In this document: positions 31,179-41,332 of the stretch, piece by piece
Layout: each line of letters begins with the position of its first letter
How positions within the stretch are numbered: position 1 is the first letter of the stretch
From: Actinokineospora pegani
Lineage (GTDB): Bacteria > Actinomycetota > Actinomycetes > Mycobacteriales > Pseudonocardiaceae
Assembly (NCBI RefSeq): GCF_009745975.1
Contig: NZ_WHOL01000126.1
Coordinates: forward strand, 92,423 to 156,422
Length of the DNA stretch: 64,000 nucleotides
Direction of reading: 5' to 3'
Made by a program: the position numbers and the translations under genes
Notes under the pieces: model-generated
The model's input: only the letters and a program-made list of their open reading frames with translations
The model's database searches: none
What the model was told of the DNA's origin: nothing

Positions 31179-31646
31179 GTGGCGGGGTTGCGGGAGGCCG
31201 ACGGGACGCGGTCGGTGGTAGGGAGGCCGGACGAACCGCGCCCGGCCACCGAGGCGCACCCCGCCACCGAGGTGGTCCTGACCGTCGAGCAGCCGGACAT
31301 CCCGCTGGCCGCCGAGCTGCGCCGGACGCTGACCGAGCGGCTGGCCGACCTGGGCCAGGGCACGCTCGACGTGCTGCACCTGGTGTGCGGCGAGTTCCTG
31401 GCCAACGCCCGCGAGCACGGCGGCGGCCTGCGCGGGCTGCGGGTCTGGCGCACGAACACGGCCTCGGTGCTGCTGGTCGAGGTCGACGACCACAACCCGG
31501 GTGACCCGGTGGTCAAGCCCAAGGACGTCGAGGCCGTCACCGGCCGGGGCATGTTCCTGGTGCAGACACTGGCCCTGGCCTGGGGCGCGGTCCCCAACGC
31601 GGGTGGCAAGACGGTCTGGGCGCTGGTGCCCTGCGAGCAGGCCTGA
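31179..31646 (+). CDS. RsbW-like ATP-binding protein (anti-sigma factor type)
   Basis: A 155-residue single HATPase domain. The N-box is VCGEFLANAREHGGG, the G1 box is LVEVDDHNPGDP and a G2-like box is VTGRGMFLVQTLA. This matches RsbW/SpoIIAB relatives that phosphorylate STAS proteins and hold sigma factors. There is no sigma factor gene beside it. The GTG at 31179 is very close to AGAAG; a start a few codons on is possible. Confidence 0.9.
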   Translation: MAGLREADGTRSVVGRPDEPRPATEAHPATEVVLTVEQPDIPLAAELRRTLTERLADLGQGTLDVLHLVCGEFLANAREHGGGLRGLRVWRTNTASVLLVEVDDHNPGDPVVKPKDVEAVTGRGMFLVQTLALAWGAVPNAGGKTVWALVPCEQA

Positions 31647-31652
31647 CCGGGG

Positions 31653-31668
31653 CCGGCCGCGCGGCCGG
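31653..31668. terminator. Short palindrome between convergent genes
   Basis: CCGGCCGC followed at once by its complement GCGGCCGG, in the 38 bases between two convergent stops. A small bidirectional terminator is the simplest reading. Confidence 0.45.
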
Positions 31669-31684
31669 ACCGGCAGGCCCGTGC

Positions 31685-32569
31685 TCACACCCCCTCGGGG
31701 ACCTCGGCGCCCGCCTCGATCCACAGCGGGGTCCACGCGTCGAGCTCGACGAGCCTGCGCAGCTCGGCGAACCCGGACAGCCAGCCGAGCCAGCCCGCCC
31801 AGGGCATGTCGGCGGTGTCGAAGCCGCTGTTGGAGAAGACCAGCTTGGTCTTGCCGCCGCTGCCCTCCAGCTCCCACGTGGAGGTGCCGACGCCGCTGCC
31901 GAAGTCGATGGACATCCTGCGGTTGGGCTCCAGCTCGACGATGCGGGCCGGGTCGGGGTTGTTGTCGAACCCGCCCATCGCCCACCGGCCGCCGACCTCG
32001 AGCTCCAGCTCGACCGGGAAGTTGAACCACCGCGCGAACTGGGCCGGGTCGGTCAGCGCGGTGAAGACCCGCTCCGGGCTGGCGTCGACGAGGTATTCGG
32101 CGCGCAGGTCGGTGGTGGCGAAGTCGGGCAGCGGGCCGACCTCGCGGCCCGCGACGTGGTCGGCGAGGTTGGCCAGCGCCAGCGCCCAGTAGGTGCCGAT
32201 CAGGCCGATCGTGCCGCCGCCGCCCGAGGCGACGACACCCCAGCCGGGGAACCCGTCCTGGGTCAGCGACAGGACGGTGGTGTCGTCGTCCTCGGCCTCG
32301 AGGGCGATGTCGACGGTGGTCTCGGTGCCCTCGATGGTCCAGGTGAACCGGAGGGTGGTGTCGTCGGCGGCGAGCAGCCTCTGCGCGGGGCCGTCAGCGC
32401 CGTCAGCGCCGTCGATGGTGTTGCGGCCCCAGAACCGGTAGGTGTCGGGCAGCTCGACCTCGGCGTGCTCGGCGAACCAGACGCGGAGCTGGGCCGGGTC
32501 GGTCAGCGCCGCGCGCACCCGGTCCACCCCGGCGGGCAGGCGCAGGCTGTACTCGACGTTCTCGGTCAT
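31685..32569 (-). CDS. Tandem SRPBCC/AHSA1-domain protein
   Basis: A 294-residue protein of two START-like SRPBCC domains. The first begins VEYSLRLPAGVDRVRAALTD, the second YLVDASPERVFTALTDPAQF; each continues with the usual WF and GG-turn patterns. Such proteins bind hydrophobic ligands or assist Hsp90-type processes. Pairing with an ArsR-type regulator is a common arrangement. Its ATG overlaps the regulator stop (ATGA), so the two are coupled. Confidence 0.92.
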   Translation of the reverse strand: MTENVEYSLRLPAGVDRVRAALTDPAQLRVWFAEHAEVELPDTYRFWGRNTIDGADGADGPAQRLLAADDTTLRFTWTIEGTETTVDIALEAEDDDTTVLSLTQDGFPGWGVVASGGGGTIGLIGTYWALALANLADHVAGREVGPLPDFATTDLRAEYLVDASPERVFTALTDPAQFARWFNFPVELELEVGGRWAMGGFDNNPDPARIVELEPNRRMSIDFGSGVGTSTWELEGSGGKTKLVFSNSGFDTADMPWAGWLGWLSGFAELRRLVELDAWTPLWIEAGAEVPEGV

Positions 32570-33120
32570 GTCTGGCTCTCCTTCGGGTAACACGCCACGA
32601 CCAGGGCGAAGGGGTCCCCCTCCGCGCCGCCGTGGCGGGTGAACAGGTCTTGCAACGTCGTGCGCAGGTCGGCGAGGAACGCCTCCCTGTTCTCCGGGGG
32701 CACGCGGATCTCCCCCGCGACCCCCAGCGAGGGCAGCTCGGGCCGGGCCCGGTCGAGCGCGGCGATGTCCACCTGGACCTGTTCGACCAGGTCCAGCAGG
32801 TGCCCCAGGTTCAACTCGTCGCGCTCCCGCCTGCCGCCGATGCGGCCGACGAGCGCGGGTGAGAGCCAGTACGACCGCGCGGTCGCCTGGTACACGGCCT
32901 CGGTCACCGCGCGCACCCGCCGGTCGGACACCTGGGCGACGAGCCCGGCCTCCACCAGCTTCTTCACGTGGTAGTGCACCCGCTGCGGCGTCTGCCCCAG
33001 CGCGGCGGCGACCTCGGCGCAGGACCGGGGCTCGGCGAGTTGGCGCAGCACGTCGACGCGGTGCGGCTTGAGCAGGGCCTCGGCCTGGTCCAGGCGGTCG
33101 AGGTAGTGGATGTCTCTCAT
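32566..33120 (-). CDS. ArsR-like winged-helix regulator
   Basis: A 184-residue regulator with an N-terminal winged helix (LKPHRVDVLRQLAEPRSCAE, then LGQTPQRVHYHVKKLVEAGL) and a helical C-terminus. No metal-binding Cys pair is evident, so it is not a classical metal sensor; HTH_20-type members often regulate an adjacent SRPBCC gene. The ATG at 33120 lacks an SD sequence and lies next to a consensus-like promoter, suggesting a leaderless transcript. Confidence 0.92.
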   Translation of the reverse strand: MRDIHYLDRLDQAEALLKPHRVDVLRQLAEPRSCAEVAAALGQTPQRVHYHVKKLVEAGLVAQVSDRRVRAVTEAVYQATARSYWLSPALVGRIGGRRERDELNLGHLLDLVEQVQVDIAALDRARPELPSLGVAGEIRVPPENREAFLADLRTTLQDLFTRHGGAEGDPFALVVACYPKESQT

Positions 33121-33132
33121 GGCAAGAACTAT

Positions 33133-33160
33133 TTTTTACGTTCAAAGAAGTTTTTGTCAA
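33133..33160 (-). promoter_or_regulatory. SigA-like promoter of ArsR-SRPBCC operon
   Basis: On the minus strand, TTGACA (33160-33155), 16 bases, then TAAAAA (33138-33133). The predicted start of transcription is within a few bases of the ATG at 33120, with no SD. The region is strikingly AT-rich for this genome. GAACGTAAAAAATAGTTC forms an imperfect palindrome over the -10 box and may be the regulator's own operator. Confidence 0.6.
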
Positions 33161-33197
33161 GTCCCCGTGCCGAACTCCTCCGTCATGCCGCCGGGAG

Positions 33198-33833
33198 CTA
33201 GGCGAGGCCCGCCTCGTAGGCGATCAGCGCCGCCTGCACCCGGTTCTCCGCGTCGAGGCGGGTGAGGATGGCGCTGACGTGCGCCTTGACCGTGGACTCG
33301 ACCAGCCGCAGGTCGCGGGCGATCCGCCGGTTCGGCTTGCCCGCCGCCACCCCGGCGAGGACGTCGCGCTCCCTCGGGGTGAGCGCGGCGACCAGCTCCC
33401 GCGCCCGCGCGGCCCGCGTCGCCCTGGCCGGGTCGAGGCGGGCGATGACCCGGCGGGCGACCGGCGGCGACAGGAACGCCGCCCCCTCCGCGACCGCCCG
33501 CACCCCGGCGATGAGGTCGCGCGGGTCGCCGCCCTTGAGCAGGAAGCCGGAGGCGCCCGCGGCCAGGGCGCGGGCGATGTTCTCGTCCTCGCCGAAGGTG
33601 GTGAGCACGGCGATCCCGGGGCCCTGGATGCGCTCGGCGGCCGTGAGCCCGTCCAGCACGGGCATCCGGATGTCGAGCAGGACGACGTCGGGCCGGTGCG
33701 CCCGCGCCAGCTCCACCGCCCGCTGCCCGTCGGCGGCCTCGGCGACCACCTCGATGCCGGGGTCGGTCGCCAGCACCGCGCGCACCCCGGCCCGGATCAG
33801 CGGCTCGTCGTCGGCGAGCAGCACCCGGATCAC
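33198..33833 (-). CDS. NarL/FixJ-type response regulator
   Basis: A 211-residue regulator: receiver with LLADDEPLIRAGV, phosphoacceptor Asp in VVLLDIRMPVLDG, and Lys in FLLKGGDPRD. The LuxR HTH is LTPRERDVLAGVAAGKPNRR plus VESTVKAHVSAILTRL. It starts at a GTG that overlaps the kinase stop by four bases (GTGA). Confidence 0.95.
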   Translation of the reverse strand: MIRVLLADDEPLIRAGVRAVLATDPGIEVVAEAADGQRAVELARAHRPDVVLLDIRMPVLDGLTAAERIQGPGIAVLTTFGEDENIARALAAGASGFLLKGGDPRDLIAGVRAVAEGAAFLSPPVARRVIARLDPARATRAARARELVAALTPRERDVLAGVAAGKPNRRIARDLRLVESTVKAHVSAILTRLDAENRVQAALIAYEAGLA

Positions 33834-34933
33834 GCCAGCACGTCCAACCCGGAGACGACCGCCACGAGCACCAGCCCCAGCACCGCGCTGACGGCCAGCG
33901 GCCTGACCAGGACGCGCAGCCTGCGCCGCGCCAGCTCCCGTTCGGCGGTGGGCGCCGCGGGCGGGGCGTGCGGGAGGCCGGCGCGGATCTCGAACCCGCC
34001 CGCCACCGGTCCCGCGACGCACTCGCCGCCCGCCAGCCGGGCCCGCTCCCGCAACCCGTCGAGCCCCCGTCCGCCGCCGACAGCCCCGTCAGCCGGGCTC
34101 ACACCGGTGAACACCCGCACCGCGCTCTCCCCCTCGCCGTGCTCCACCTCGACCTCCACCGCCGCTCCCGGCGCGTGCTTGGCCGCGTTCGTCAACCCCT
34201 CCTGCACCACCCGGAACACCACCTCCTCCACCGCGGACGGCGCGTCCCCCCGCTCCGACAGGGTGACCGGCAAGCCGGACGCCGACACCAGGTCCGCCAG
34301 CGCCGGGAACGGCGCGTCGGCCAGGGAGATGATGTCGCGCAGGCGTTCGGTGGCCGCGCCCGCGGCGGCGCGCAGGGCCCGCGCCTCGGCGCGGTGGCGG
34401 TCGGGCAGGTCGGGGGCCAGCTCTAGGGCCCCGGCGCGCAGGGCGACGACAGCGAGGTCGTGCCCGAGGGAGTCGTGCATGTCGCGGGCGGTGCGGGCGC
34501 GCTCGGCGGCGGTCACGCGCTCCTGTTCCCGGGCCCAGGTCGTCTCGACCGCCCGGTGGTAGAGCGCGCGCTCCCGGCCGGCCAGCAACGGCAACACCCC
34601 CGCGGCGACCAGCGTCGCCACCATCAGCGACCACGTCCACGCGCTGTCCAGCCCCAGCACGACACCGACCGCGCCCGCGACCGTGACGCCGACCCACGCC
34701 CACGCCTCCCGCCCCGCGACGAAGCACCCGACCACCACCAGGGGCAGCAGCGCCGAGTCGTACAGCCCGACACCGTCCACCAGGGCCACCGCCACCGCCG
34801 CCCCACCGGCCACGACCGGCAGCCACTCCCCCGCCACCGCCACGACCGCGACGCCCAGGACCCACCACCACTCGAACCGCCCCCACAGCGCGCCGACGCC
34901 GTGGACCGCGGCGAGCACCCCGATCCACTTCAC
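33830..34933 (-). CDS. HisKA_3-type sensor histidine kinase
   Basis: A 367-residue kinase with four or five N-terminal membrane helices, the phosphoacceptor motif ARDMHDSLGHDLAVVAL, an HATPase domain (EGLTNAAKHAPG; GRGLDGLRERA) and an unusual extra hydrophobic helix at the C-terminus (SAVLGLVLVAVVSGL). The GTG at 34933 overlaps the stop of the beta-lactamase-like gene, so the three genes 36195-33198 form one coupled operon. Confidence 0.93.
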   Translation of the reverse strand: MKWIGVLAAVHGVGALWGRFEWWWVLGVAVVAVAGEWLPVVAGGAAVAVALVDGVGLYDSALLPLVVVGCFVAGREAWAWVGVTVAGAVGVVLGLDSAWTWSLMVATLVAAGVLPLLAGRERALYHRAVETTWAREQERVTAAERARTARDMHDSLGHDLAVVALRAGALELAPDLPDRHRAEARALRAAAGAATERLRDIISLADAPFPALADLVSASGLPVTLSERGDAPSAVEEVVFRVVQEGLTNAAKHAPGAAVEVEVEHGEGESAVRVFTGVSPADGAVGGGRGLDGLRERARLAGGECVAGPVAGGFEIRAGLPHAPPAAPTAERELARRRLRVLVRPLAVSAVLGLVLVAVVSGLDVLA

Positions 34934-36195
34934 CGACCCCACCGTCCTCTCAGGCGCGCGCCCAGCACAACCACACCACACGACGCCGCGACGGCCGCGA
35001 ACACCACCAGCGCGGGCCAGGACAGCATCAACCGGTCGAACGAGATCCGCCGCCCCCCGAACACGAAGCCCACGGCGTCGGTCAGGAACACCAGGCCCAG
35101 CACGGGGGTCGCCAGCCACAGCGACCGCCACCACGCCCGCGGCCGACGCGACCGGACCACGCCGACGACCCCCGCGCCCACCGCCGCGAGCGTCAGCCCT
35201 CCCAGCACCCAGTCGCCGACGACGCCCGCGGGCCAGCGCGGCTCGGCCCCGCCGAAGAGCACTTGCGCGAGCAGTGTGGCGTCGCTCTCCAAGGCGACGC
35301 CCGTCGGCGCGACGACGGCGACGCCGAGGTCCGCGGACAGGATCTGGTGGCTGGTGTAGGTGAACAGGTCGCCGCTGTGGCTGACCCGGTCGCCCTCGGC
35401 GCGCCAGCCCATCTCCTCCCGGTGCGTGCGCTCCACCGCCTCGCCGCCGCGCGCCTGGAACACCAGCCACCGCGCCAGGTCCGCGGCCGTCGAGGCCATC
35501 CCGTGGCTGCCGCCGAGGAACCAGTCCGGCTCGTCGGCGGGCACGGGCACCCCGTACGCGCGGACGTGCCCGTGCAAGTCCAGTTCGGCGGCCATGTCCA
35601 CGGTGCGGGTCGAGTCCATGCCCGCGGGGACCAACACGTTGTCCCGCAACACATCGGCGAACGGCCGGCCGGTGACGACCTCGACCAGTCGGGCGGCCAC
35701 CTGGTAGTTCGGGTTGTGGTAGCGGAACCGCCCGCCCGGTTCACCCGCCAGCGGCGCGTCGCGCAGGCGGGTGACCAGTTCGGACAGCGTGCGCGGGGAG
35801 TCGAGGGCGAGCTCCGGGTAGGCGCTGTCGGCCATGCCGGAGGTGTGGGTGAGCAACTGCCGGGTGGTGATCCGCTCGGCCGCGGGGTCGGCCATCCGGA
35901 AGTCGAGGTACTGGCTGACGGGGCGGTCCAGGTCGACGCCCGCGGACAGGACGGCGAGGGCGGTGAAGGACTTGCTCAGCGACGCGATGGGCACCTCCGA
36001 GGCCCCGGTGAGCGGCGCGCCGGTGGCGTCGTGGCCGAACCCGCGGGCGAGCAGGACCTCGGTCCCCCGGGTGACGGCGACGACGGCGCCGGGCAGGCCG
36101 GTGTGGTCGAGGTAGCGCTCGACCGAGCCCGCCAGGTCCGCCGGGGCGGCGACCGGGGAGAGGGCCAGGGCGAGTGCGATGGCGGTCGACTTCAT
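34930..36195 (-). CDS. Beta-lactamase-like serine hydrolase with membrane C-terminus
   Basis: A 421-residue class C beta-lactamase/DD-peptidase-like protein. After a signal peptide come the SxxK motif IASLSKSFTAL (about residue 72), the YxN motif RYHNPNYQ (about residue 160) and a HSG-type third motif (VSHSGDLFTY). The last 120 residues form four membrane helices. This family acts on peptidoglycan-like or small ester/amide substrates outside the membrane. Coupling to a two-component system suggests the regulation of, or by, cell-wall stress; this is inference. Confidence 0.92.
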   Translation of the reverse strand: MKSTAIALALALSPVAAPADLAGSVERYLDHTGLPGAVVAVTRGTEVLLARGFGHDATGAPLTGASEVPIASLSKSFTALAVLSAGVDLDRPVSQYLDFRMADPAAERITTRQLLTHTSGMADSAYPELALDSPRTLSELVTRLRDAPLAGEPGGRFRYHNPNYQVAARLVEVVTGRPFADVLRDNVLVPAGMDSTRTVDMAAELDLHGHVRAYGVPVPADEPDWFLGGSHGMASTAADLARWLVFQARGGEAVERTHREEMGWRAEGDRVSHSGDLFTYTSHQILSADLGVAVVAPTGVALESDATLLAQVLFGGAEPRWPAGVVGDWVLGGLTLAAVGAGVVGVVRSRRPRAWWRSLWLATPVLGLVFLTDAVGFVFGGRRISFDRLMLSWPALVVFAAVAASCGVVVLGARLRGRWGR

Positions 36196-36359
36196 GGTGG
36201 CGACGCTAGGGAGCTCCCGGCCCCCGGCACGACCGGCGGACGCACGGCCTCACCCCCTACCAAGGAAGGGGGTCGTGACCAGCGTCAATCCACTCGAAAG
36301 CGGCCAGGGTCACCTCGACGCGGACCCGGTGCGGTGTGGCAGACTCCGAGCACGTGACC

Positions 36360-37211
36360 ATGCTTCGAATCGCCGTGCCCAACAAGGGGTCGCTCAGCGT
36401 CCCCTCCGAGCAGTTGCTCACCGCCGCGGGGTACCGGGTGCATCGGTCCAACCGCGAGCTGATGATCGACGACGCCCGCAACGACGTGCAGTTCTACTTC
36501 CTGCGTCCCCGCGACATCGCGGTGTACGTCGGCTCCGGCACCCTCGACGCCGGGTTCACCGGCCGCGACCTGCTCATCGACGCCGACGCGGGCGCCAGGG
36601 AGGTCATGGAGCTGGGCTACTCGGCCTCGACCTTCCGGTTCGCCGCCCGCCCGGACACGCTGACCGGCGCGACCGACCTGGAGGGCCTGCGGGTCGCCAC
36701 CTCGTACCCGACGCTGGTGCAGAAGTACCTGGCCGAGCTGGGGGTGACCGTGCGGCTGGTGAAGCTCGACGGCGCCGTGGAGACCTCGGTCCGGCTGGGC
36801 ATCGCCGACGCGGTGGCCGACGTGGTGGAGACCGGCACCAGCCTGCGCAACTCCGGCCTGGCCGTGTTCGGCGACCCGATCCTGCGCTCGGAGGCTGTGC
36901 TCGTCGAGCGCCCCGACCTCGGCGCCGACGAGCGGATCGCGTTCGAGCGGCTGTGCCGCAGGCTCAAGGGCGTGCTCATCGCCCGCCAGTACGTCATGGT
37001 CGACTTCGACTGCCCGGTCGAGGCCCAGGACGCCGCGTGCGCGCTGACCCCGGGCATCGAGGCGCCGACGGTGTCACCGCTGGCCCGCGCAGGCTGGGTG
37101 GCCGTGCGCTCGCTGGTGCCGCGCGAGCGGGCGCCGTTCGTGATGGACGAGCTGTGGGAGGTCGGCGCCAGGGCGATCCTGGTGACCCCCTTGGAGTCCA
37201 GCCGCATCTGA
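36360..37211 (+). CDS. hisG: ATP phosphoribosyltransferase, long form (HisG)
   Basis: A 283-residue HisG that starts histidine synthesis by joining ATP and PRPP. It begins MLRIAVPNKGSLS and has the PRPP motif DAVADVVETGTSLRNSGL. The C-terminal regulatory domain (ALTPGIEAPTVSPLARAGW, VMDELWEVGARAILVTPLES) makes it the long, histidine-inhibited form. The ATG at 36360 is preferred; a GTG six bases earlier is possible. In many actinobacteria hisE is directly upstream, but no hisE is present here. A hydrolase gene is coupled downstream by TGATG. Confidence 0.97.
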   Translation: MLRIAVPNKGSLSVPSEQLLTAAGYRVHRSNRELMIDDARNDVQFYFLRPRDIAVYVGSGTLDAGFTGRDLLIDADAGAREVMELGYSASTFRFAARPDTLTGATDLEGLRVATSYPTLVQKYLAELGVTVRLVKLDGAVETSVRLGIADAVADVVETGTSLRNSGLAVFGDPILRSEAVLVERPDLGADERIAFERLCRRLKGVLIARQYVMVDFDCPVEAQDAACALTPGIEAPTVSPLARAGWVAVRSLVPRERAPFVMDELWEVGARAILVTPLESSRI

Positions 37212-37903
37212 TGCGCCCGCTGGCCTACGGCGGGCACCCGGCGCAGGTCGTCGAGCTGACCGAGCCCGACACCCGCGCCGACGCGGTCGTCCTGCTGGTG
37301 CACGGCGGCTACTGGCGGGCCCGGCACGGCCTGGAGCTGAGCAGGCCGCTGGTGCCGTCGCTGGTGGCCGCCGGGTTCGCCGTGGCCAACACCGGGTACC
37401 GACGGGTCGGCGACGGCGGCGGCTGGCCGACCAGCCTCGACGACGTGGCCGCCGCGCGCGCCGCGCTGGGCGGGGACCGGCCGGTGTTCGCCGTCGGCCA
37501 CTCCGCGGGCGGGCAGCTCGCGGTGTGCCTGGCCAAGCGCGGCGCGGTGGCGGGCGTGGTCTGCCTGGCGGGCGTGCTCGACGTCGTCGCCGCGGCACGG
37601 CAAGACCTGGGCGAGGGCGCGACCCGGCAGTTCCTCGGCGGCCACCCCGACGACCTGCCCGACACCTACGCCGCCGCGTCACCCCTCGCCCTCGCCCCGA
37701 TCGGCGTGCCGGTGACCTGCGTGCACGCCGCCGACGACGACCGGGTGCCGATCGCGCAGAGCACCGCGTTCACCGAACTGACCGGCGACCGGCTGGTCAC
37801 CCTCGCCACGGGCGGGCACTTCGCGTTCCTCGACCCCGACTCGCAGGCGTGGGCGGTCGCGATCGAGGAGATCAGCCGGTTGGCAGGGTCCAGCCCATCG
37901 TGA
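37211..37903 (+). CDS. Alpha/beta hydrolase, BD-FAE/kynurenine formamidase-like
   Basis: A 230-residue alpha/beta hydrolase. The oxyanion motif is LLVHGGYWRAR, the nucleophile elbow is AVGHSAGGQLAV, the Asp is in HAADDDRVP and the His in GGHFAFL. HGGYW is typical of kynurenine formamidase-like or carboxylesterase members. Its ATG overlaps the hisG stop by one base. The last codons and the next 30 bases match the 3' end of the phosphatase gene at 38743-38790, part of a duplication described separately. Confidence 0.93.
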   Translation: MRPLAYGGHPAQVVELTEPDTRADAVVLLVHGGYWRARHGLELSRPLVPSLVAAGFAVANTGYRRVGDGGGWPTSLDDVAAARAALGGDRPVFAVGHSAGGQLAVCLAKRGAVAGVVCLAGVLDVVAAARQDLGEGATRQFLGGHPDDLPDTYAAASPLALAPIGVPVTCVHAADDDRVPIAQSTAFTELTGDRLVTLATGGHFAFLDPDSQAWAVAIEEISRLAGSSPS

Positions 37904-37931
37904 CCGTGGGCGCGGCGGGTGGCCGCTGACC

Positions 37932-38742
37932 GGGGGTGGTCGACGTCATCGCCACAGCACGGCGAGATATGGACGCAGACCTCCTCAGCGGCCTGCTCGA
38001 TGCCTACGCCGCCGCATGTTGGTGATCCGGGGTTCCCCGAGCGGACTTTGGCCGGGTCAGAAGTTGTCCACAGGCATGATCAACTTTGGGGTGCGGTGAG
38101 GGGTGGGCCGATAGAATGGGCATCGGGACGCCCCCAGTGGTCAATGCCACTTACTTAGTGTTTTGCCCGGTGGGACGGGTGTGGTGGTGGAGGGTTCGGG
38201 TGAAGGGGGTCCGGTCGGTGTCGGCTTGCTCGGTCGCCTCGCGCACGGGGTTGGTGGATGCGCAACAGCGCCCGGGTCTGTTGCCGCGCTGTTTCGGGGT
38301 GTGGGGAACACGGTTGGAGGGTGGTGAGCAACCGGATGGGCTCGGTTGTGCCACCCTTGCTCGGGACCTCGTGCTCGGGGACCCGAACCAGGGTGTGGTC
38401 GACAGGCACGGTCGTGCGGTGTCCTCGCGTTCGGAACGCTTCCACGCCTCGATCTCCGCGGCCACCATCACCACGCACGCCCCCACAGCCCACACGTCGG
38501 GCTAAGTAAGTGGCATTGCCCAGTGGTGTGGTGGGGTTTGGTGTCGCGCGGGTGGTCGTGAAAGTGGTGGTGAGAGTGATCGGGTCGTGCGGCCACTGTG
38601 CCTCATCGTCGCCGATCGGCGTTCCGGTGATCTGCGTGCACGACGTCGGTCGCGGCGAGCGGGTGCGGTCACCGAGCTGACTGGCTGATCACCCTCGCCA
38701 CGGGCGGGCATCTCGCGTGCCTTGGTCCCGGCGTCGGGGAGG
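37932..38742 (+). pseudogene. Decayed second copy of the hydrolase 3' half, split by insertions
   Basis: 37932-38015 matches hydrolase positions 37570-37680 with gaps (GTGGTCGACGTCATCGCC against GTGCTCGACGTCGTCGCC, then GCCTACGCCGCCGC). 38600-38760 matches 37690-37880 (GATCGGCGTTCCGGTGATCT; ATCACCCTCGCCACGGGCGG), followed by the identical GTCAGCCGGTTGGCAGGGTC-type tail. The interval 38016-38599 is unrelated and includes the IS4-like miniature element. No open frame survives. Apart from these relics the 839 bases between hydrolase and phosphatase hold no gene. Confidence 0.75.
38142..38518. mobile_element. 377-bp miniature element derived from an IS4-family transposon
   Basis: Perfect 17-bp terminal inverted repeats, CAATGCCACTTACTTAG at 38142-38158 and its complement at 38502-38518. 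They are flanked by a perfect 9-bp direct repeat, CCCAGTGGT (38133-38141 and 38519-38527). Read on the minus strand the interior retains IS4-transposase-like pieces in two frames. EPIRLLTTL (about 38343-38317) resembles the post-catalytic strand, and ADTDRTPFTRTL (about 38234-38199) resembles the C-terminal SFTRTLR region. The catalytic Glu region is deleted. It is thus a non-autonomous, internally deleted derivative. Confidence 0.88.
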
Positions 38743-40682
<1,940 letters not shown>

Positions 40683-40686
<4 letters not shown>

Positions 40687-41060
40687 CGTCCCGCCACGGC
40701 CGCGTCGAGCGAGGGGTAGATGTCGAGCACATCGGTCAGCCTGGTCATCTGCAGCGGACGCAGCACCACCCGCCCCTCGGCGACCACCCGCAGGGTCGGC
40801 CACTGCTGGTGGGCGCGCACGAGGACGGACATCCCCGCCGAGGCCAGGAAGTCCACCGAGGTCAAGTCGATGACCAGCGGCGTGCTCTCCGCCGCCCGCT
40901 CGGCGCGGTCGACGAGCTGCTGCAGCTTGGGGGCCAGGGCGAGGTCGAGCGCGCCGCTGACCCGCAGGACGGTCACCGCGTCCCCGGGCACCAGCTCGAC
41001 CGAACCTGCCGAACTCTCCACCCGACCCGCGGGCGACATGGGGCTGTCGGACTCGCTCAT
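40683..41060 (-). CDS. STAS-domain anti-sigma factor antagonist
   Basis: A 125-residue STAS protein with the phosphorylatable Ser in [16 protein letters not shown]. Coupled to the phosphatase/kinase gene by a GTGA overlap, so they are likely partners. The start is either ATG 41060 (MSESDS) or ATG 41069 (MCGMSES); AGAAGG sits close to the second. The 272 bases upstream to 41332 contain no other gene. Confidence 0.92.
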
Positions 41061-41332
41061 GCCGCACATCCTGCCTTCTGCGGTCGACGATGTCGCCCCC
41101 GGGCAGCCCGGATCGCCCCTCCCCCAACCCAGCCCCCGGACAGCGGGCGCACCCCCGCCCCCTGGCACGAGCCGACACCACCGATCAGCCCCCCGACCAC
41201 GCCACCGCACCACCGGCTGACCTGGACCGTGACCAGGCGTGTCCCCCCAGCAAGCCGGCGCCGCGCCCGGGCCAGGCGCCCCCGCCGGTCGACCCGAGCC
41301 GGATATCCAGTGGCGGCGGCGCGCCACCACGG

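Noticed and set aside
29742-32030. A 762-codon minus-strand frame over the MHS transporter and RsbW-like genes
   Set aside because: Low-complexity Arg/Gln/His-rich translation without motifs; the plus strand encodes complete families.
38151-38495. A 114-codon frame within the 377-bp element as a functional gene
   Set aside because: Transposase similarity is split over two frames and the catalytic region is missing; it is debris.
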